Of a stretch of DNA of 64,000 nt, positions 36,377 through 45,170 are shown piece by piece (position 1 is the stretch's first letter; each line of letters opens with the position of its first letter). Source of the DNA: Streptomyces albiflavescens. GTDB taxonomy: Bacteria > Actinomycetota > Actinomycetes > Streptomycetales > Streptomycetaceae. Under the pieces are notes generated by a model that worked only from the letters and a program-made list of their open reading frames with translations, was not told the DNA's origin and made no database searches. The stretch lies in assembly GCF_014645835.1 (NCBI RefSeq), contig NZ_BMMM01000002.1, positions 475,798 to 539,797 of the forward strand, written 5' to 3'. The translations under genes and the position numbers were made by a program.

Positions 36377-36409
36377 GTTAACGTGCAGGTCATTCCCGGT
36401 GCCAACGAT
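36377..36409 (+). promoter_or_regulatory. Weak candidate PHO box
   Basis: Three consecutive 11-base units, GTTAACGTGCA, GGTCATTCCCG and GTGCCAACGAT, loosely resemble PhoP direct-repeat units (consensus like GTTCACC plus four bases). They lie 78 bases before a secreted phosphoesterase gene. Only the first two units match reasonably. Confidence 0.3.
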
Positions 36410-36486
36410 CCAGTGTGAGCGGGGAGTTCGCGAGCCGAGCGCCCCGCGACCACTGCCGACGCGTTCGCACTCGGGGAGACCGCGCC

Positions 36487-38268
36487 ATGTCGCGCATACG
36501 CTCTGTCGCCACTGCTGCTGCCATGAACCGCCGTACGCTTCTCGCCGCCACCGGGGCGGTGTCCCTCTCCGCGGGGATCGGCCTGGCCCTGCGGTCCGGC
36601 TCGGACGCGCACGCCGCGGCCGGCCACGCCGGTCAGGCGCCCGTCGCCGACTCGCTCGCCCACTCCAGGACCCGGTCGAACGGGGTGGCCCCCGCGAAGC
36701 CGGCCCCCTACACACGCGGCACCACGCTGAGCAACGTCGCCACCCCGCACTCCGGCTCCACCGGGTACCGGCGGCTCGGCGACGGCGCCGGCTGGAAGCG
36801 GGTCGTGCGCAGCGAGCTGGCCTCGGTCAAGTCGGGCCGGGCCGAGCGGCGCACCGCGCTCGCCGCGTTCGTGCAGCTCACCGACCTGCACCTGGTCGAC
36901 GCCCAGCACCCGCTGCGCCTGGAGTACCTGCGCGCCCAGAACAAGAGCGCCTGGCGTCCGCAGGAGACCCTGACCGTCGCGGGCGCCGTCTCGCTCGTCG
37001 AGCGGGTCAACTCACTGCGGGGAGCGCCCGTCACCGGCTCCCCGCTGCATTTCGTCATGACCACCGGGGACAACACGGACAACAACTCCAAGACCGAGCT
37101 GGAGTGGTTCCTGAAGGTCATGAGCGGCGGCCGCATCAGCCCCAACAGCGGGGACCCGCGCCACTACGAAGGCGTGCAGGCCAGCGGCCTCAAGACGTAC
37201 TGGCAGCCCGACTCCGCCCTGCGCGACGCCGACAAGCAGCTCGGCTTCCCGCGCATCGAGGGCTTCCTGGAGGCGGCGATCCGCGAGCTGCGGAGCCCCG
37301 GTCTCAAGCTGCCCTGGTACTCCACCGTCGGCAACCACGACGCGCTCCCGCTCGGCTGCTACGGCTCGCGCGGCGACTCGTACCTCACCGACTTCGCGGT
37401 CGGCGGCAAGAAGCTGATGTCGCTCCCGGCGGTGGAGTGCACCGCCCTCGCGAAGAGCATCAAGGACGGCAGCAGCCCCAAGGGCACGGAGTTCCGGGAC
37501 CTGCTCAAGGCGCACGCCCGCCAGATGCGCTCCGTCACGCCCGACGAGAACCGGGCCCCGTTCACCCCCGCCGAGTACATCCGGGCGCACCTCGACACCG
37601 CGTACACCGGCCCGGGTCCGATCGGCCACGGATACTCCTCCGCGAACCTCGCCGCGAACACCCAGTACTACACGTTCCGCATCGCCGAGGACGTCATCGG
37701 CGTCAGCCTCGACACCACCGACCCCGGCGGCCACTACGAGGGCTCCATCGGCACGGCCCAGCTCCGCTGGCTGGAGAAGACACTGCGCGAGAACAAGGAC
37801 TCGTACGTGATCGTCTTCAGCCACCACACCAGCAAGACGATGCGCAACCGCCACGCCGACCCCGCCCACCCGGCGGAGAAGCGCCACGGCGGCGACGAGG
37901 TCATCGCGCTCCTCGCCAGCTTCAGCAACGTGTTGGCCTGGGTGAACGGCCACACCCACAAGAACGAGATCATCCCGCACGCCGCGCCCGACAACCGCTC
38001 CTTCTGGGAGATCTGCACCGCCTCGCACGTCGACTTCCCCCAGCTCGCCCGCGTGATCGAGCTGGTGGACAACAAGGACGGCACGCTCTCCCTCTTCACC
38101 ACCCTCATCGAATCCTCGGCCCCGCACGGGACGGACTTCGCCGACCTCACCCAGACCGGCCTGGCGTCCCTCTACCGCGAACTCTCCTTCAACGCTCCCG
38201 GCGCCCGCACGGACCTGTCGGGAACATCGCGGGACCGCAATACGGAGCTCGTACTGAAGAAGGGCTGA
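36487..38268 (+). CDS. Tat-exported metallophosphoesterase (TIGR03767-like)
   Basis: A secreted calcineurin-type phosphoesterase of 593 residues. A twin-arginine signal is visible (MNRRTLLAATGAVSLSAGIGLAL) after a 12-residue extension. Metal-binding motifs follow: QLTDLHLVDAQHP, TTGDNTDNNSK, STVGNHDALPLG, IVFSHHTSKTM and WVNGHTHKNE. This matches the actinobacterial TIGR03767 group. ATG 36487 is preceded by GGGGAGA; the frame continues back to 36415. Substrate is probably a phosphoester released outside the cell. A weak PHO-box-like direct repeat lies upstream. Confidence 0.9.
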   Translation: MSRIRSVATAAAMNRRTLLAATGAVSLSAGIGLALRSGSDAHAAAGHAGQAPVADSLAHSRTRSNGVAPAKPAPYTRGTTLSNVATPHSGSTGYRRLGDGAGWKRVVRSELASVKSGRAERRTALAAFVQLTDLHLVDAQHPLRLEYLRAQNKSAWRPQETLTVAGAVSLVERVNSLRGAPVTGSPLHFVMTTGDNTDNNSKTELEWFLKVMSGGRISPNSGDPRHYEGVQASGLKTYWQPDSALRDADKQLGFPRIEGFLEAAIRELRSPGLKLPWYSTVGNHDALPLGCYGSRGDSYLTDFAVGGKKLMSLPAVECTALAKSIKDGSSPKGTEFRDLLKAHARQMRSVTPDENRAPFTPAEYIRAHLDTAYTGPGPIGHGYSSANLAANTQYYTFRIAEDVIGVSLDTTDPGGHYEGSIGTAQLRWLEKTLRENKDSYVIVFSHHTSKTMRNRHADPAHPAEKRHGGDEVIALLASFSNVLAWVNGHTHKNEIIPHAAPDNRSFWEICTASHVDFPQLARVIELVDNKDGTLSLFTTLIESSAPHGTDFADLTQTGLASLYRELSFNAPGARTDLSGTSRDRNTELVLKKG

Positions 38269-38362
38269 AACCCGCTCAACTGGCACACGGGCAGGCAACC
38301 TTCACACCGGCCCATCGGGTCCCTCCACCCGACCTGGCAGTTCGTCGGTGAAGGGGGAAGAC

Positions 38363-39499
38363 ATGTCAGTGCGTACGGGACTGGTGGGGGCCGCCGCGGT
38401 GGTGCTGGCCGGGGCTCTGGCGGGACCCGCGGTGGCGGCGCCCGCCGGAGGGGGCCATGCCTCGACCCGGCAGGCGATGGACGCGGCCGTGAAGGACGGC
38501 GTCCCGGGTGTGACGGCCACAGCGAAGGACCGGCACGGCACCTGGTCCGCCACGTCGGGCGTGGGCGACCTCCGGACGGGGGCGCCGCGCTCGACGGCGG
38601 ACCACTACCGCGTCGGCAGCATCACCAAGACCTTCGTCTCCACGGTGCTGCTCCAACTGGAGGCGCAGGGCCGCCTGTCGCTGGACGACAAGGTGGACAC
38701 GTGGCTTCCGGGCGTGGTGCGGGGCCACGGCCACGACGGCCGCGCGATCACACTGCGCCAACTCCTCAACCACACCAGCGGCATCTTCAACTACACGGCG
38801 GACGAGGACTTCGGCCGTACGTACTTCCTGAAGGACGGCTTCTTCCAGCACCGCTTCGACACGAAGACGCCCGAGCAGCTCGTCGCGATCGCCATGACCC
38901 ACAAACCGGACTTCGCGCCGGGCACGTCCTGGAACTACTCCAACACGAACTATGTTCTGGCCGGCATGGTGATCGGCAAGGTCACCGGCCACTCGTACGC
39001 GTCGGAGATCCGCCACCGCATCATCGAACCGCTCGGCCTGCACGCGACGTCCGTCCCCGGCACCAGGGTCACGGTCCCGGGGCCGAGCAGCCGCGCCTAC
39101 TCCAAACTGGCCGAGGCGACGACGGGCCCGACATACGACGCCACGGAACTCAACCCGTCCCTGGCGTCCTCGGCGGGCGAGATGATCTCCGACTCCTCGG
39201 ACCTGAACCGCTTCTACGCGGCCCTGCTGCGGGGCAAGCTCCTGCCGCAGAAGCAGCTGACGGAGATGAAGACCACGGTCAAGGCCGACGGCATCCCGAA
39301 CGCGGGCTACGGACTGGGTCTCATCGACCGCAAGGTGAGCTGCGGCGTCCACGTCTGGGGCCACGACGGCGGGATCCACGGTTCGACCTCCTCCGCCGTG
39401 ACGACCGCCGACGGCCGCCATTCCCTCTCCTTCAACTTCAACGGGGACTGGTCGGGGGACAGCGACGCGGTCATCGAGGCGGAGTTCTGCGGCAAGTAG
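38363..39499 (+). CDS. Secreted serine hydrolase, beta-lactamase/DD-peptidase fold
   Basis: A 378-residue class C beta-lactamase-like hydrolase with a signal peptide (LVGAAAVVLAGALAGPAVAAPAGG). The SxxK nucleophile motif is VGSITKTF, the tyrosine motif is NYSNTNYVLAG, and the third motif is HDGGIHG in place of KTG. This arrangement is typical of D-aminopeptidase, esterase and DD-carboxypeptidase-like members, so a cell-wall or peptide substrate is more likely than antibiotic hydrolysis. ATG 38363 follows GGGGGAAGAC. It lies 94 bases after the metallophosphoesterase gene. Confidence 0.9.
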   Translation: MSVRTGLVGAAAVVLAGALAGPAVAAPAGGGHASTRQAMDAAVKDGVPGVTATAKDRHGTWSATSGVGDLRTGAPRSTADHYRVGSITKTFVSTVLLQLEAQGRLSLDDKVDTWLPGVVRGHGHDGRAITLRQLLNHTSGIFNYTADEDFGRTYFLKDGFFQHRFDTKTPEQLVAIAMTHKPDFAPGTSWNYSNTNYVLAGMVIGKVTGHSYASEIRHRIIEPLGLHATSVPGTRVTVPGPSSRAYSKLAEATTGPTYDATELNPSLASSAGEMISDSSDLNRFYAALLRGKLLPQKQLTEMKTTVKADGIPNAGYGLGLIDRKVSCGVHVWGHDGGIHGSTSSAVTTADGRHSLSFNFNGDWSGDSDAVIEAEFCGK

Positions 39500-39520
39500 C
39501 CGGCCCGAGGGCGCAGGCCC

Positions 39521-39564
39521 CTAGGGCCTGTCGTCACATTCGGGAATGTGACGACAGGCCCTAG
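39521..39564. terminator. Perfect 44-base hairpin terminator
   Basis: Two perfectly complementary 21-base arms (39521-39541 and 39544-39564, core GGGCCTGTCGTCACATTC) are separated by only GG. The hairpin sits between convergent genes and contains the stop codon of the isochorismatase-like gene. No T-run is needed for streptomycete terminators of this strength. Confidence 0.85.
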
Positions 39565-40121
39565 TCGCCGGCCGCGAAGGTGACGTCGCCCGTGTCGACC
39601 GTCCCTCCGCGGCGCCCGGGGGCGCTCTGCCACTGCCAGTAGAGGTTGGTGTGGGCGACCACCTGCTCCGGGGGCGGTGCGCCGTATGCGGTCAGGTCCT
39701 CCGTGGTGTGGGCGTCGCCGACGAGTGTCACGTCGTAGCCGCGGGTGAAGGCTCCGTGGAGGGTGGAGCGGATGCACGCGTCGCTCTGGGCGCCGGTGAC
39801 GACGAGGCGGCCCACGCCGCGGTCGGCGAGCAGCGTCTCCAGTTCGGTGGCCTCGAAGGAGTCGCCGTAGAGCTTGTGGACGACGGGTTCCGAGTCGGCG
39901 CGGACCAGTTCCGGCACGTACTGCCAGCTGTGGCTGCCGCGCTTGAGGTCGTCGTCGGAGTGCTGCACCCAGATCACGGGCACGTCCTCCGCGCGGGCCT
40001 TGTCGACCAGGGTGTTGATGTTCGCGATCACGCTGTCGCGGTTGTGGGAGCCGTCCACCACGCCGTTCTGGACGTCGATGACGAGCAGCGCCGTGTGCGG
40101 CCGGTCGGGCAGGGTCGTCAT
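39561..40121 (-). CDS. Isochorismatase-family cysteine hydrolase
   Basis: A 186-residue hydrolase of the isochorismatase/nicotinamidase fold. The catalytic Asp lies in LLVIDVQNGVV, the Lys-like position in VVHKLYGDSFEATELE, and the nucleophile Cys in VVTGAQSDACIRSTLHGAFTRGYDVTLVGDAHTT. ATG 40121 follows AGGAGGGCTCC; the frame extends to 40313 but the upstream part is not conserved-looking. Substrate unknown; the family acts on nicotinamide, carbamoyl compounds, ureas or isochorismate. Confidence 0.92.
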   Translation of the reverse strand: MTTLPDRPHTALLVIDVQNGVVDGSHNRDSVIANINTLVDKARAEDVPVIWVQHSDDDLKRGSHSWQYVPELVRADSEPVVHKLYGDSFEATELETLLADRGVGRLVVTGAQSDACIRSTLHGAFTRGYDVTLVGDAHTTEDLTAYGAPPPEQVVAHTNLYWQWQSAPGRRGGTVDTGDVTFAAGD

Positions 40122-40290
40122 GGAGCCCTCCTGATTCTCGTCGAGGATCCTCGGAAATCCTGTGTCGGCCCCACAGTAGAGCGGCGCACTGACAACGCCA
40201 CCGCGAAGCGGCAAGCGCAGGAGAAGGGGCCCGCGGCTGTGCGCTCGCAGGCCCCTTCCCTCCCCTCCTGACACCTCCCCCGGTCCCTCC

Positions 40291-41343
40291 CTACCGGGGC
40301 AGCACCACGACATACGCCGCCGGATCGCGGTCGTTCGAGGCCATCAGCGCGGTGCGTACGACCGTGGCCTGCTGTTCCATCCCCTCGCGGAGCTTCTTCG
40401 GGGTGATGTAGACGACGGTGATGCCCAGGCGCTCCAGGTGTTCGCGCTTGCGGGCGTACTCCGACCAGAGGGCGTCCTCGTCCTGGCGGGGAGCCCGGGT
40501 GTCCAGCTCGACCGCGACCGCCTGCTCGGGCCAGTACGCGTCCAGGCCGCCCAGGTGGGGACCGCCGGGCAGGCGCAGGTCCACGTTCCACACCGGGTCG
40601 GGCAGGCCGTGCTCATGGACCATGCGGTACAGACGGTCCTCGGCTTTGGCGCGCCCCTCGGCCAGCAGCGAGTCCACCGCGTCCACCACGTGCGGGCGGC
40701 CGAGGAGCCGGGCCGCAGTCAACTCACGTACCACTGCCGCCGGTTCGCAGTGGAGGCCCCGTACTGCCTCCGTCAGCAGCCGGCGTACGGCCCCCGCGTC
40801 GGCCAGTTCCGCGACCGCGTCGGCGAGGGCGCGCGGCACGGGGGCGACCGGAACGCCCGTGACCTGCACGGGGGTCGGGAGGGACGGCGTACGGACGATG
40901 CGGGCGCAGCCGTTGGAGCGGAGGCGGCGCAGGCGGGGGACCAGGACGTCGATCCTGTCGAGGGACAGGAGGGGCGGGGCCGAGGAGAAGCCGTACAGGG
41001 TCAGTGCCGCCAGGCCCGTGATCAGGGCGTCCGTGTACGGCTGGGGAGCGTGAGGTTCCTCGGCGCCCGGTTGGGCGGGGATGGAGGCCGCCGGGCCGGG
41101 CACGGGGGAGCGGGCGGCGTACAGCAGGACCGCGTGCAGGCGTTCCTCGGAGGTGGGCGGGCCGGGGTGGAGGAGGTAGACGCCCGGGAGGATCTGCTGC
41201 CAGGGGCCGCCGGGGCGGCACTGCTCGTTCGCGTCGGCGGTGGTCACGCCGTGGGCGCGCAGCTGGGCGGTGGTCAGGACGCGCCGCTGTACGTCGGAGA
41301 GATGGCGGAGGGGGCGGGGGGAGAGCGGGGTGTTGTGGTTCAT
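40291..41343 (-). CDS. Winged-helix plus PD-(D/E)XK-like nuclease-domain protein
   Basis: A 350-residue protein. The N-terminus (LSDVQRRVLTTAQLRAHGVTTADANEQCRPGGPWQQILPGVYLLHPGPP) resembles the winged-helix AbiEi-antitoxin type domain. The C-terminus (LDAYWPEQAVAVELDTRAPRQDEDALWSEYARKREHLERLGITVVYITPKKLR) has the D...ExD/K layout of Vsr/DUF559-like nucleases. Such combined proteins are common, single and uncharacterised in streptomycetes; no toxin gene is adjacent. ATG 41343 gives a family-like start; its ribosome site is weak. Confidence 0.65.
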   Translation of the reverse strand: MNHNTPLSPRPLRHLSDVQRRVLTTAQLRAHGVTTADANEQCRPGGPWQQILPGVYLLHPGPPTSEERLHAVLLYAARSPVPGPAASIPAQPGAEEPHAPQPYTDALITGLAALTLYGFSSAPPLLSLDRIDVLVPRLRRLRSNGCARIVRTPSLPTPVQVTGVPVAPVPRALADAVAELADAGAVRRLLTEAVRGLHCEPAAVVRELTAARLLGRPHVVDAVDSLLAEGRAKAEDRLYRMVHEHGLPDPVWNVDLRLPGGPHLGGLDAYWPEQAVAVELDTRAPRQDEDALWSEYARKREHLERLGITVVYITPKKLREGMEQQATVVRTALMASNDRDPAAYVVVLPR

Positions 41344-41562
41344 GACCCGGGGTTTCCCGCCCCGGGGCGGGCCTCTAACCGCTGTTACACGCCCGTCGAC
41401 AAATCTGGACAAGCTCGTCCTAAAGTACGGGCGTTCGACTGCCGAAAGGCCCTGGTCCGGACGGGGAGTAATAGGGGTTACGGCTCTGAATACCTGTATT
41501 TCGTAACCACTGCGTGCATCGGATTACGTCACCAGAGCTCCGGCCACCCGCGTTGGCGCCGC

Positions 41563-41697
41563 GTCCGCACCGCGCCGGTATCGCGTCCATTCGACGTCCG
41601 CGCCGCGTCCGCACCGCGCCGGTATCGCGTCCATTCGACGTCCGCACCGCGCCGGTATCGCGTCCACTCGACGTCCGCACCGCGCCAGTACCGCGCC
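41563..41697. repeat. 33-bp intergenic tandem repeats
   Basis: Copies at 41563-41595, 41607-41639, 41640-41672 and a partial copy at 41673-41697 share GTCCGCACCGCGCCGGTATC. The first two complete copies are identical, the third differs by one base, and an 11-base partial unit (GTCCGCGCCGC) separates copies one and two. On the minus strand the repeats would encode an 11-residue RCGRRMDAIPA unit, but no ribosome site supports translation. Confidence 0.9.
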
Positions 41698-41711
41698 GCA
41701 CCCCGTCAGCA

Positions 41712-41743
41712 CCGAGGGCACCGGCCGGAACCGGTGCCCTCGG
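41712..41743 (-). terminator. Terminator of the second pepN gene
   Basis: CCGAGGGCACCGG (41712-41724) pairs perfectly with CCGGTGCCCTCGG (41731-41743) around a 6-base loop, 20 bases past the stop codon. Confidence 0.85.
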
Positions 41744-41763
41744 TCGCCCAGCGGTGGGCGGTG

Positions 41764-44358
41764 CTAGCCCGCCGCCGCCACATCGCACGCCTGTCCCCGC
41801 AGCGCACGCGCCAGATCGTCCCGCGCCTCCAGCACCAGCCGCCGCAGCGCGGGCGCCGCCCCCTCGTGCGTCGCCAGCCACGCGTCCGTCGCGTCCAGCG
41901 TCTCCTGCGAGTCCTGGAGCGACGGGAACAGCCCCTTCACCACGTCCATGCCGATCTGGATGGACCGCTCCGCCCAGACCCGCTCGATGGCGTCGATGTA
42001 CTTCGCGGCGTACGGCGCGAGCAGCTCGCGCTGGGACGGCTGCGTGAATCCGGCGATGGTCGCCTCGACGAGCGCGTTGGACAGCGCGTCGGACTCGACC
42101 ACGGCCGCCCAGGCCTGCGCCTTGACCGCCGCCGAGGGGCGGGCGGCGAGGCAGCGGACCTGGTAGCGCTTGCCGGACGCCGTGTCGTCGCGGGCGAGTT
42201 CGGCCGAGAGCGCGGCCTCGTCGGCGACCCCGTGCGCGGCGAGCGGCTCCAGGAACGCCCAGCGCAGCTCCTGGTCGACCTCCAGCCCGTCGATCTTCGC
42301 GGTGCCCGCCAACAGGTCCTGCAGCAGCTGGAGATCGGCTTCTTCGGACGCCACCGTCGCGAAGAAACGCGCCCACGTCAGCTGGTGCTGGCTGCCCGGC
42401 TCGGCGAGCCGCAGCTCCCGCAGCGCGCCCTCGGCCAGCAGGCGCCCGCCCTCCGCGCGCCAGGAGGGCGCCGCGTAGTACGTGAGCGCCGAGTTGGCCC
42501 AGGCGTGCAGCATCTGGAGCACACCGATGTCGGACTCGCGGCCCGCGTACCGCAGCACCAGGTCGATGAAGTCACGGGTGGGCATGAGCGCGTCGCGCGT
42601 GAGGTTCCACAGCGCCGACCAGCACAGGGCCCGCGCCAACGGGTCGGTGATCTCGGCGAGTCGCTCCCGCAGAGTCGCCAACGAGCCTTCGTCGAACCGG
42701 ATCTTGCAGTACGTCAGATCGTCGTCGTTGACGAGGACCAGCTCGGGGGCGTCGGCGCCGACCAGCTCATGGACGAGCGTGCGCGGGCCGTCGACGTCCA
42801 CTTCGGCGCGCGCGTACCGCTCCACGGTGCCCTCGGGCGTGCGGCGGTACAGGCCCACCGCCACCCGGTGCGGGCGCAGTTCGGGGTGCGACTCGGCGGC
42901 CTCCTGAAGGATCGCCACCTCCGTGACACGTCCCTCGGAGCTCAGAATCACCTGCGGGGTTAGGGAGTTGACGCCGGCGGTCTGCAGCCAGGACCGCGCC
43001 CAGCCGGCCATGTCCCGGCCGCTCGTCTCCTCCAGTACCGACAGCAGGTCGCCGAGGCGCGTGTTCCCGTAGGCGTTCCGCTTGAAGTAACGCCGCGCGC
43101 CCTCCAGGAAGGCGTCCTGCCCCACGTACGCGACGAGCTGCTTCAGCACGCTCGCGCCCTTGGCGTAGGTGATGCCGTCGAAGTTGAGCTTGGCGTCCTG
43201 GAGGTCGCGGATGTCGGCCGTGATCGGGTGGGTGGACGGCAGCTGGTCCGCGCGGTACGCCCATGCCTTGCGGCGGTTGGCGAAGGTGATCCAGCCGTCC
43301 TTGAAGCGGGTCGCGCCGACCAGCGAGAACGCGCCCATGAAGTCGGCGAAGGACTCCTTGAGCCACAGGTCGTCCCACCACTCCATGGTGACCAGGTCGC
43401 CGAACCACATGTGCGCCATCTCGTGCAGGATGACGTTCGCCCGGCCCTCGTACGACGCCTGCGTCACCTTGCCGCGGAAGATGAACTCCTCGCGGAAGGT
43501 GACGAGTCCCGGGTTCTCCATCGCGCCGAGGTTGTACTCGGGCACGAACGCCTGGTCGTACTTGCCGAACGGGTACGGGTAGTCGAAGTGGTCGTGGAAG
43601 AAGTCCAGCCCCTGCTTGGTCACCAGGAACACGTCGTCGGAGTCGAAGTGGGGTGCCAGGCCCTTGCGGCACATCGCGCCGAGGGGGATCTCCAGCGTCG
43701 TACCGTCGTCGAAGGTGCGGGAGTAGGAGTCGGTCACATAGTGGTACGGGCCCGCCACGACCGCCGTGATGTACGTCGAGATCGGCTTGGTCTCGGCGAA
43801 CTGCCAGATGCCGTCCGTGAGCTCGCCGACGCCGTTGCTCCAGGCGGTCCAGCCCTCCGGGGCGCGTACCTCGAAGCGGAAGGGGGCCTTGAGGTCCGGC
43901 TGCTCGAAGTTGGTGAAGACGCGGCGCGAGTCGGCCGGCTCGTACTGCGTGTACAGGTAGACCTCGCCGTCCTCGGGGTCGACGAAGCGGTGCATGCCCT
44001 CTCCGGTGCGGGAGTAGGCGCACTGGGCGTCGACCACGAGTTCGTTGTCGGCGGCCAGGTCCTCCAGCTGGATCCGGGAGCCGTCGAAGACCTCGCTGGG
44101 GTCGAGATCCTTGCCGTTGAGTGAGACGGCCGTCACACTCGGCGCGATCAGGTCGGCGAAGGTGGCGGCGCCCGGCTCGGCGCAGCGGAAGCGGATGGTG
44201 GTCACGGACCGGAAGGTCCGCGGACCCTCCGTGCCGCCCTCTCCCGCGGGGGAGTCGCCGACGGCGGAGCGCAGGTCGAGGGACACGTCGTACCCGTCGA
44301 CGGACAGCAGGGCGGCCCGCTCCCGGGCCTCGTCGCGGGACAGATTCTCACCGGGCAC
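41764..44358 (-). CDS. pepN: Aminopeptidase N (M1 family), second copy
   Basis: An 864-residue paralogue of the enzyme encoded at 21145-23724. Both have the exopeptidase motif (here GAMENPGLVTF) and zinc site HEMAH (H312, E313, H316) with E335 in KESFADF, where the other copy has NESFATY. The C-terminal helical domain ends with an Ala-rich tail. The GTG at 44358 is chosen because VPGENLSRDEA aligns with MPGTNLTREEA of the first copy and GGGAG lies eight bases upstream. The two copies diverge across their length, so this is an old duplication. Confidence 0.94.
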   Translation of the reverse strand: MPGENLSRDEARERAALLSVDGYDVSLDLRSAVGDSPAGEGGTEGPRTFRSVTTIRFRCAEPGAATFADLIAPSVTAVSLNGKDLDPSEVFDGSRIQLEDLAADNELVVDAQCAYSRTGEGMHRFVDPEDGEVYLYTQYEPADSRRVFTNFEQPDLKAPFRFEVRAPEGWTAWSNGVGELTDGIWQFAETKPISTYITAVVAGPYHYVTDSYSRTFDDGTTLEIPLGAMCRKGLAPHFDSDDVFLVTKQGLDFFHDHFDYPYPFGKYDQAFVPEYNLGAMENPGLVTFREEFIFRGKVTQASYEGRANVILHEMAHMWFGDLVTMEWWDDLWLKESFADFMGAFSLVGATRFKDGWITFANRRKAWAYRADQLPSTHPITADIRDLQDAKLNFDGITYAKGASVLKQLVAYVGQDAFLEGARRYFKRNAYGNTRLGDLLSVLEETSGRDMAGWARSWLQTAGVNSLTPQVILSSEGRVTEVAILQEAAESHPELRPHRVAVGLYRRTPEGTVERYARAEVDVDGPRTLVHELVGADAPELVLVNDDDLTYCKIRFDEGSLATLRERLAEITDPLARALCWSALWNLTRDALMPTRDFIDLVLRYAGRESDIGVLQMLHAWANSALTYYAAPSWRAEGGRLLAEGALRELRLAEPGSQHQLTWARFFATVASEEADLQLLQDLLAGTAKIDGLEVDQELRWAFLEPLAAHGVADEAALSAELARDDTASGKRYQVRCLAARPSAAVKAQAWAAVVESDALSNALVEATIAGFTQPSQRELLAPYAAKYIDAIERVWAERSIQIGMDVVKGLFPSLQDSQETLDATDAWLATHEGAAPALRRLVLEARDDLARALRGQACDVAAAG

Positions 44359-44495
44359 GGACGGCACTCCCTCAGCTGGTGTTCGGCATGCGGACAGGCC
44401 CGATCCTGCCATGTGCCCCTGACACCGGGCACCCGGGAATGGGGTGGACGACGGTCGGTGTTGCCTGGGGAAACGACCTCATTTCTAGGAGAACC

Positions 44496-45158
44496 ATGTC
44501 CCAGACCGTGAGCACCGCCGCCAAGACCCCCGTCGACTTCTGGTTCGACCCGCTGTGCCCCTGGGCCTGGATGACCTCACGGTGGGTCCTGGAAGTGGAG
44601 AAGGTCCGGGACATCGAGGTCCGCTGGCACATCATGAGCCTCGCCGTGCTGAACGAGCCCAAGCTGGACGAGCTGCCCGAGGAGTACCGCGAGATGCTGG
44701 CGACCACGGCATGGCAGCCGATCCGCGTGGTGACCGCCGCCTGGCAGAAGCACGGCGACGACGTCCTCGGCCCGCTCTACACCGCGCTCGGCACCCGCTT
44801 CCACAACCAGGGTGAGGGCCCGACCCGCGAGGCGATCGCCGCAGCGCTCGACGAGGTAGGCCTCCCGGCGGACCTGATCGACTACGCCGACCAGGAGAAC
44901 TTCGAGTTCGACGCCGAGCTGCGCGCCTCCCACAAGGAGGGCATAGACAAGGTCGGCCAGGACGTCGGCACCCCGGTCATCGCCGTCCCCGGCGCCGACG
45001 GCGAACAGCTCGCCTTCTTCGGCCCCGTCGTCACCCCGGCCCCCAAGGGCGAGGACGCCGCCAAGCTCTGGGACGGCACGCTGCTCGTCGCCTCGGTGCC
45101 GGGCTTCTACGAGATCAAGCGGACGCGGACGGCGGGACCGGACTTCAGCAACCTGTAA
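44496..45158 (+). CDS. DsbA-like mycothiol-dependent nitroreductase-family protein
   Basis: A 220-residue thioredoxin-fold protein similar to the Rv2466c group, which uses mycothiol to reduce nitro compounds and respond to oxidative stress. The active-site region is FWFDPLCPWAWMTSRWV (CPWA motif), the substrate lid helices are in the middle, and the cis-Pro loop is VGQDVGTPVIAVPG. ATG 44496 has AGGAGAACC directly upstream. It is divergent from the second pepN gene. The presence of mycothiol chemistry fits an actinobacterium. Confidence 0.9.
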   Translation: MSQTVSTAAKTPVDFWFDPLCPWAWMTSRWVLEVEKVRDIEVRWHIMSLAVLNEPKLDELPEEYREMLATTAWQPIRVVTAAWQKHGDDVLGPLYTALGTRFHNQGEGPTREAIAAALDEVGLPADLIDYADQENFEFDAELRASHKEGIDKVGQDVGTPVIAVPGADGEQLAFFGPVVTPAPKGEDAAKLWDGTLLVASVPGFYEIKRTRTAGPDFSNL

Positions 45159-45170
45159 GTCCTTCGGTCC

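Larger units (their letters stand above)
41344..41763. other. 420-base intergenic region with promoter-like and repeat segments
   Basis: No gene was recognised. The left part has an inverted repeat GGTTACG (41476-41482) / CGTAACC (41502-41508) in A/T-rich sequence that may hold the leftward promoter. The centre carries 33-base tandem repeats (41563-41697), and the right end carries the terminator of the second pepN gene. Confidence 0.5.

Noticed and set aside
38363..39499. Serine hydrolase as an antibiotic-resistance beta-lactamase
   Set aside because: The third motif is HDGG rather than KTG, and the context is not a resistance locus; a peptidase or esterase is more likely.
41563..41697. 33-base repeats considered as a CRISPR array
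   Set aside because: Copies are directly tandem with no variable spacers, and no cas genes are present.
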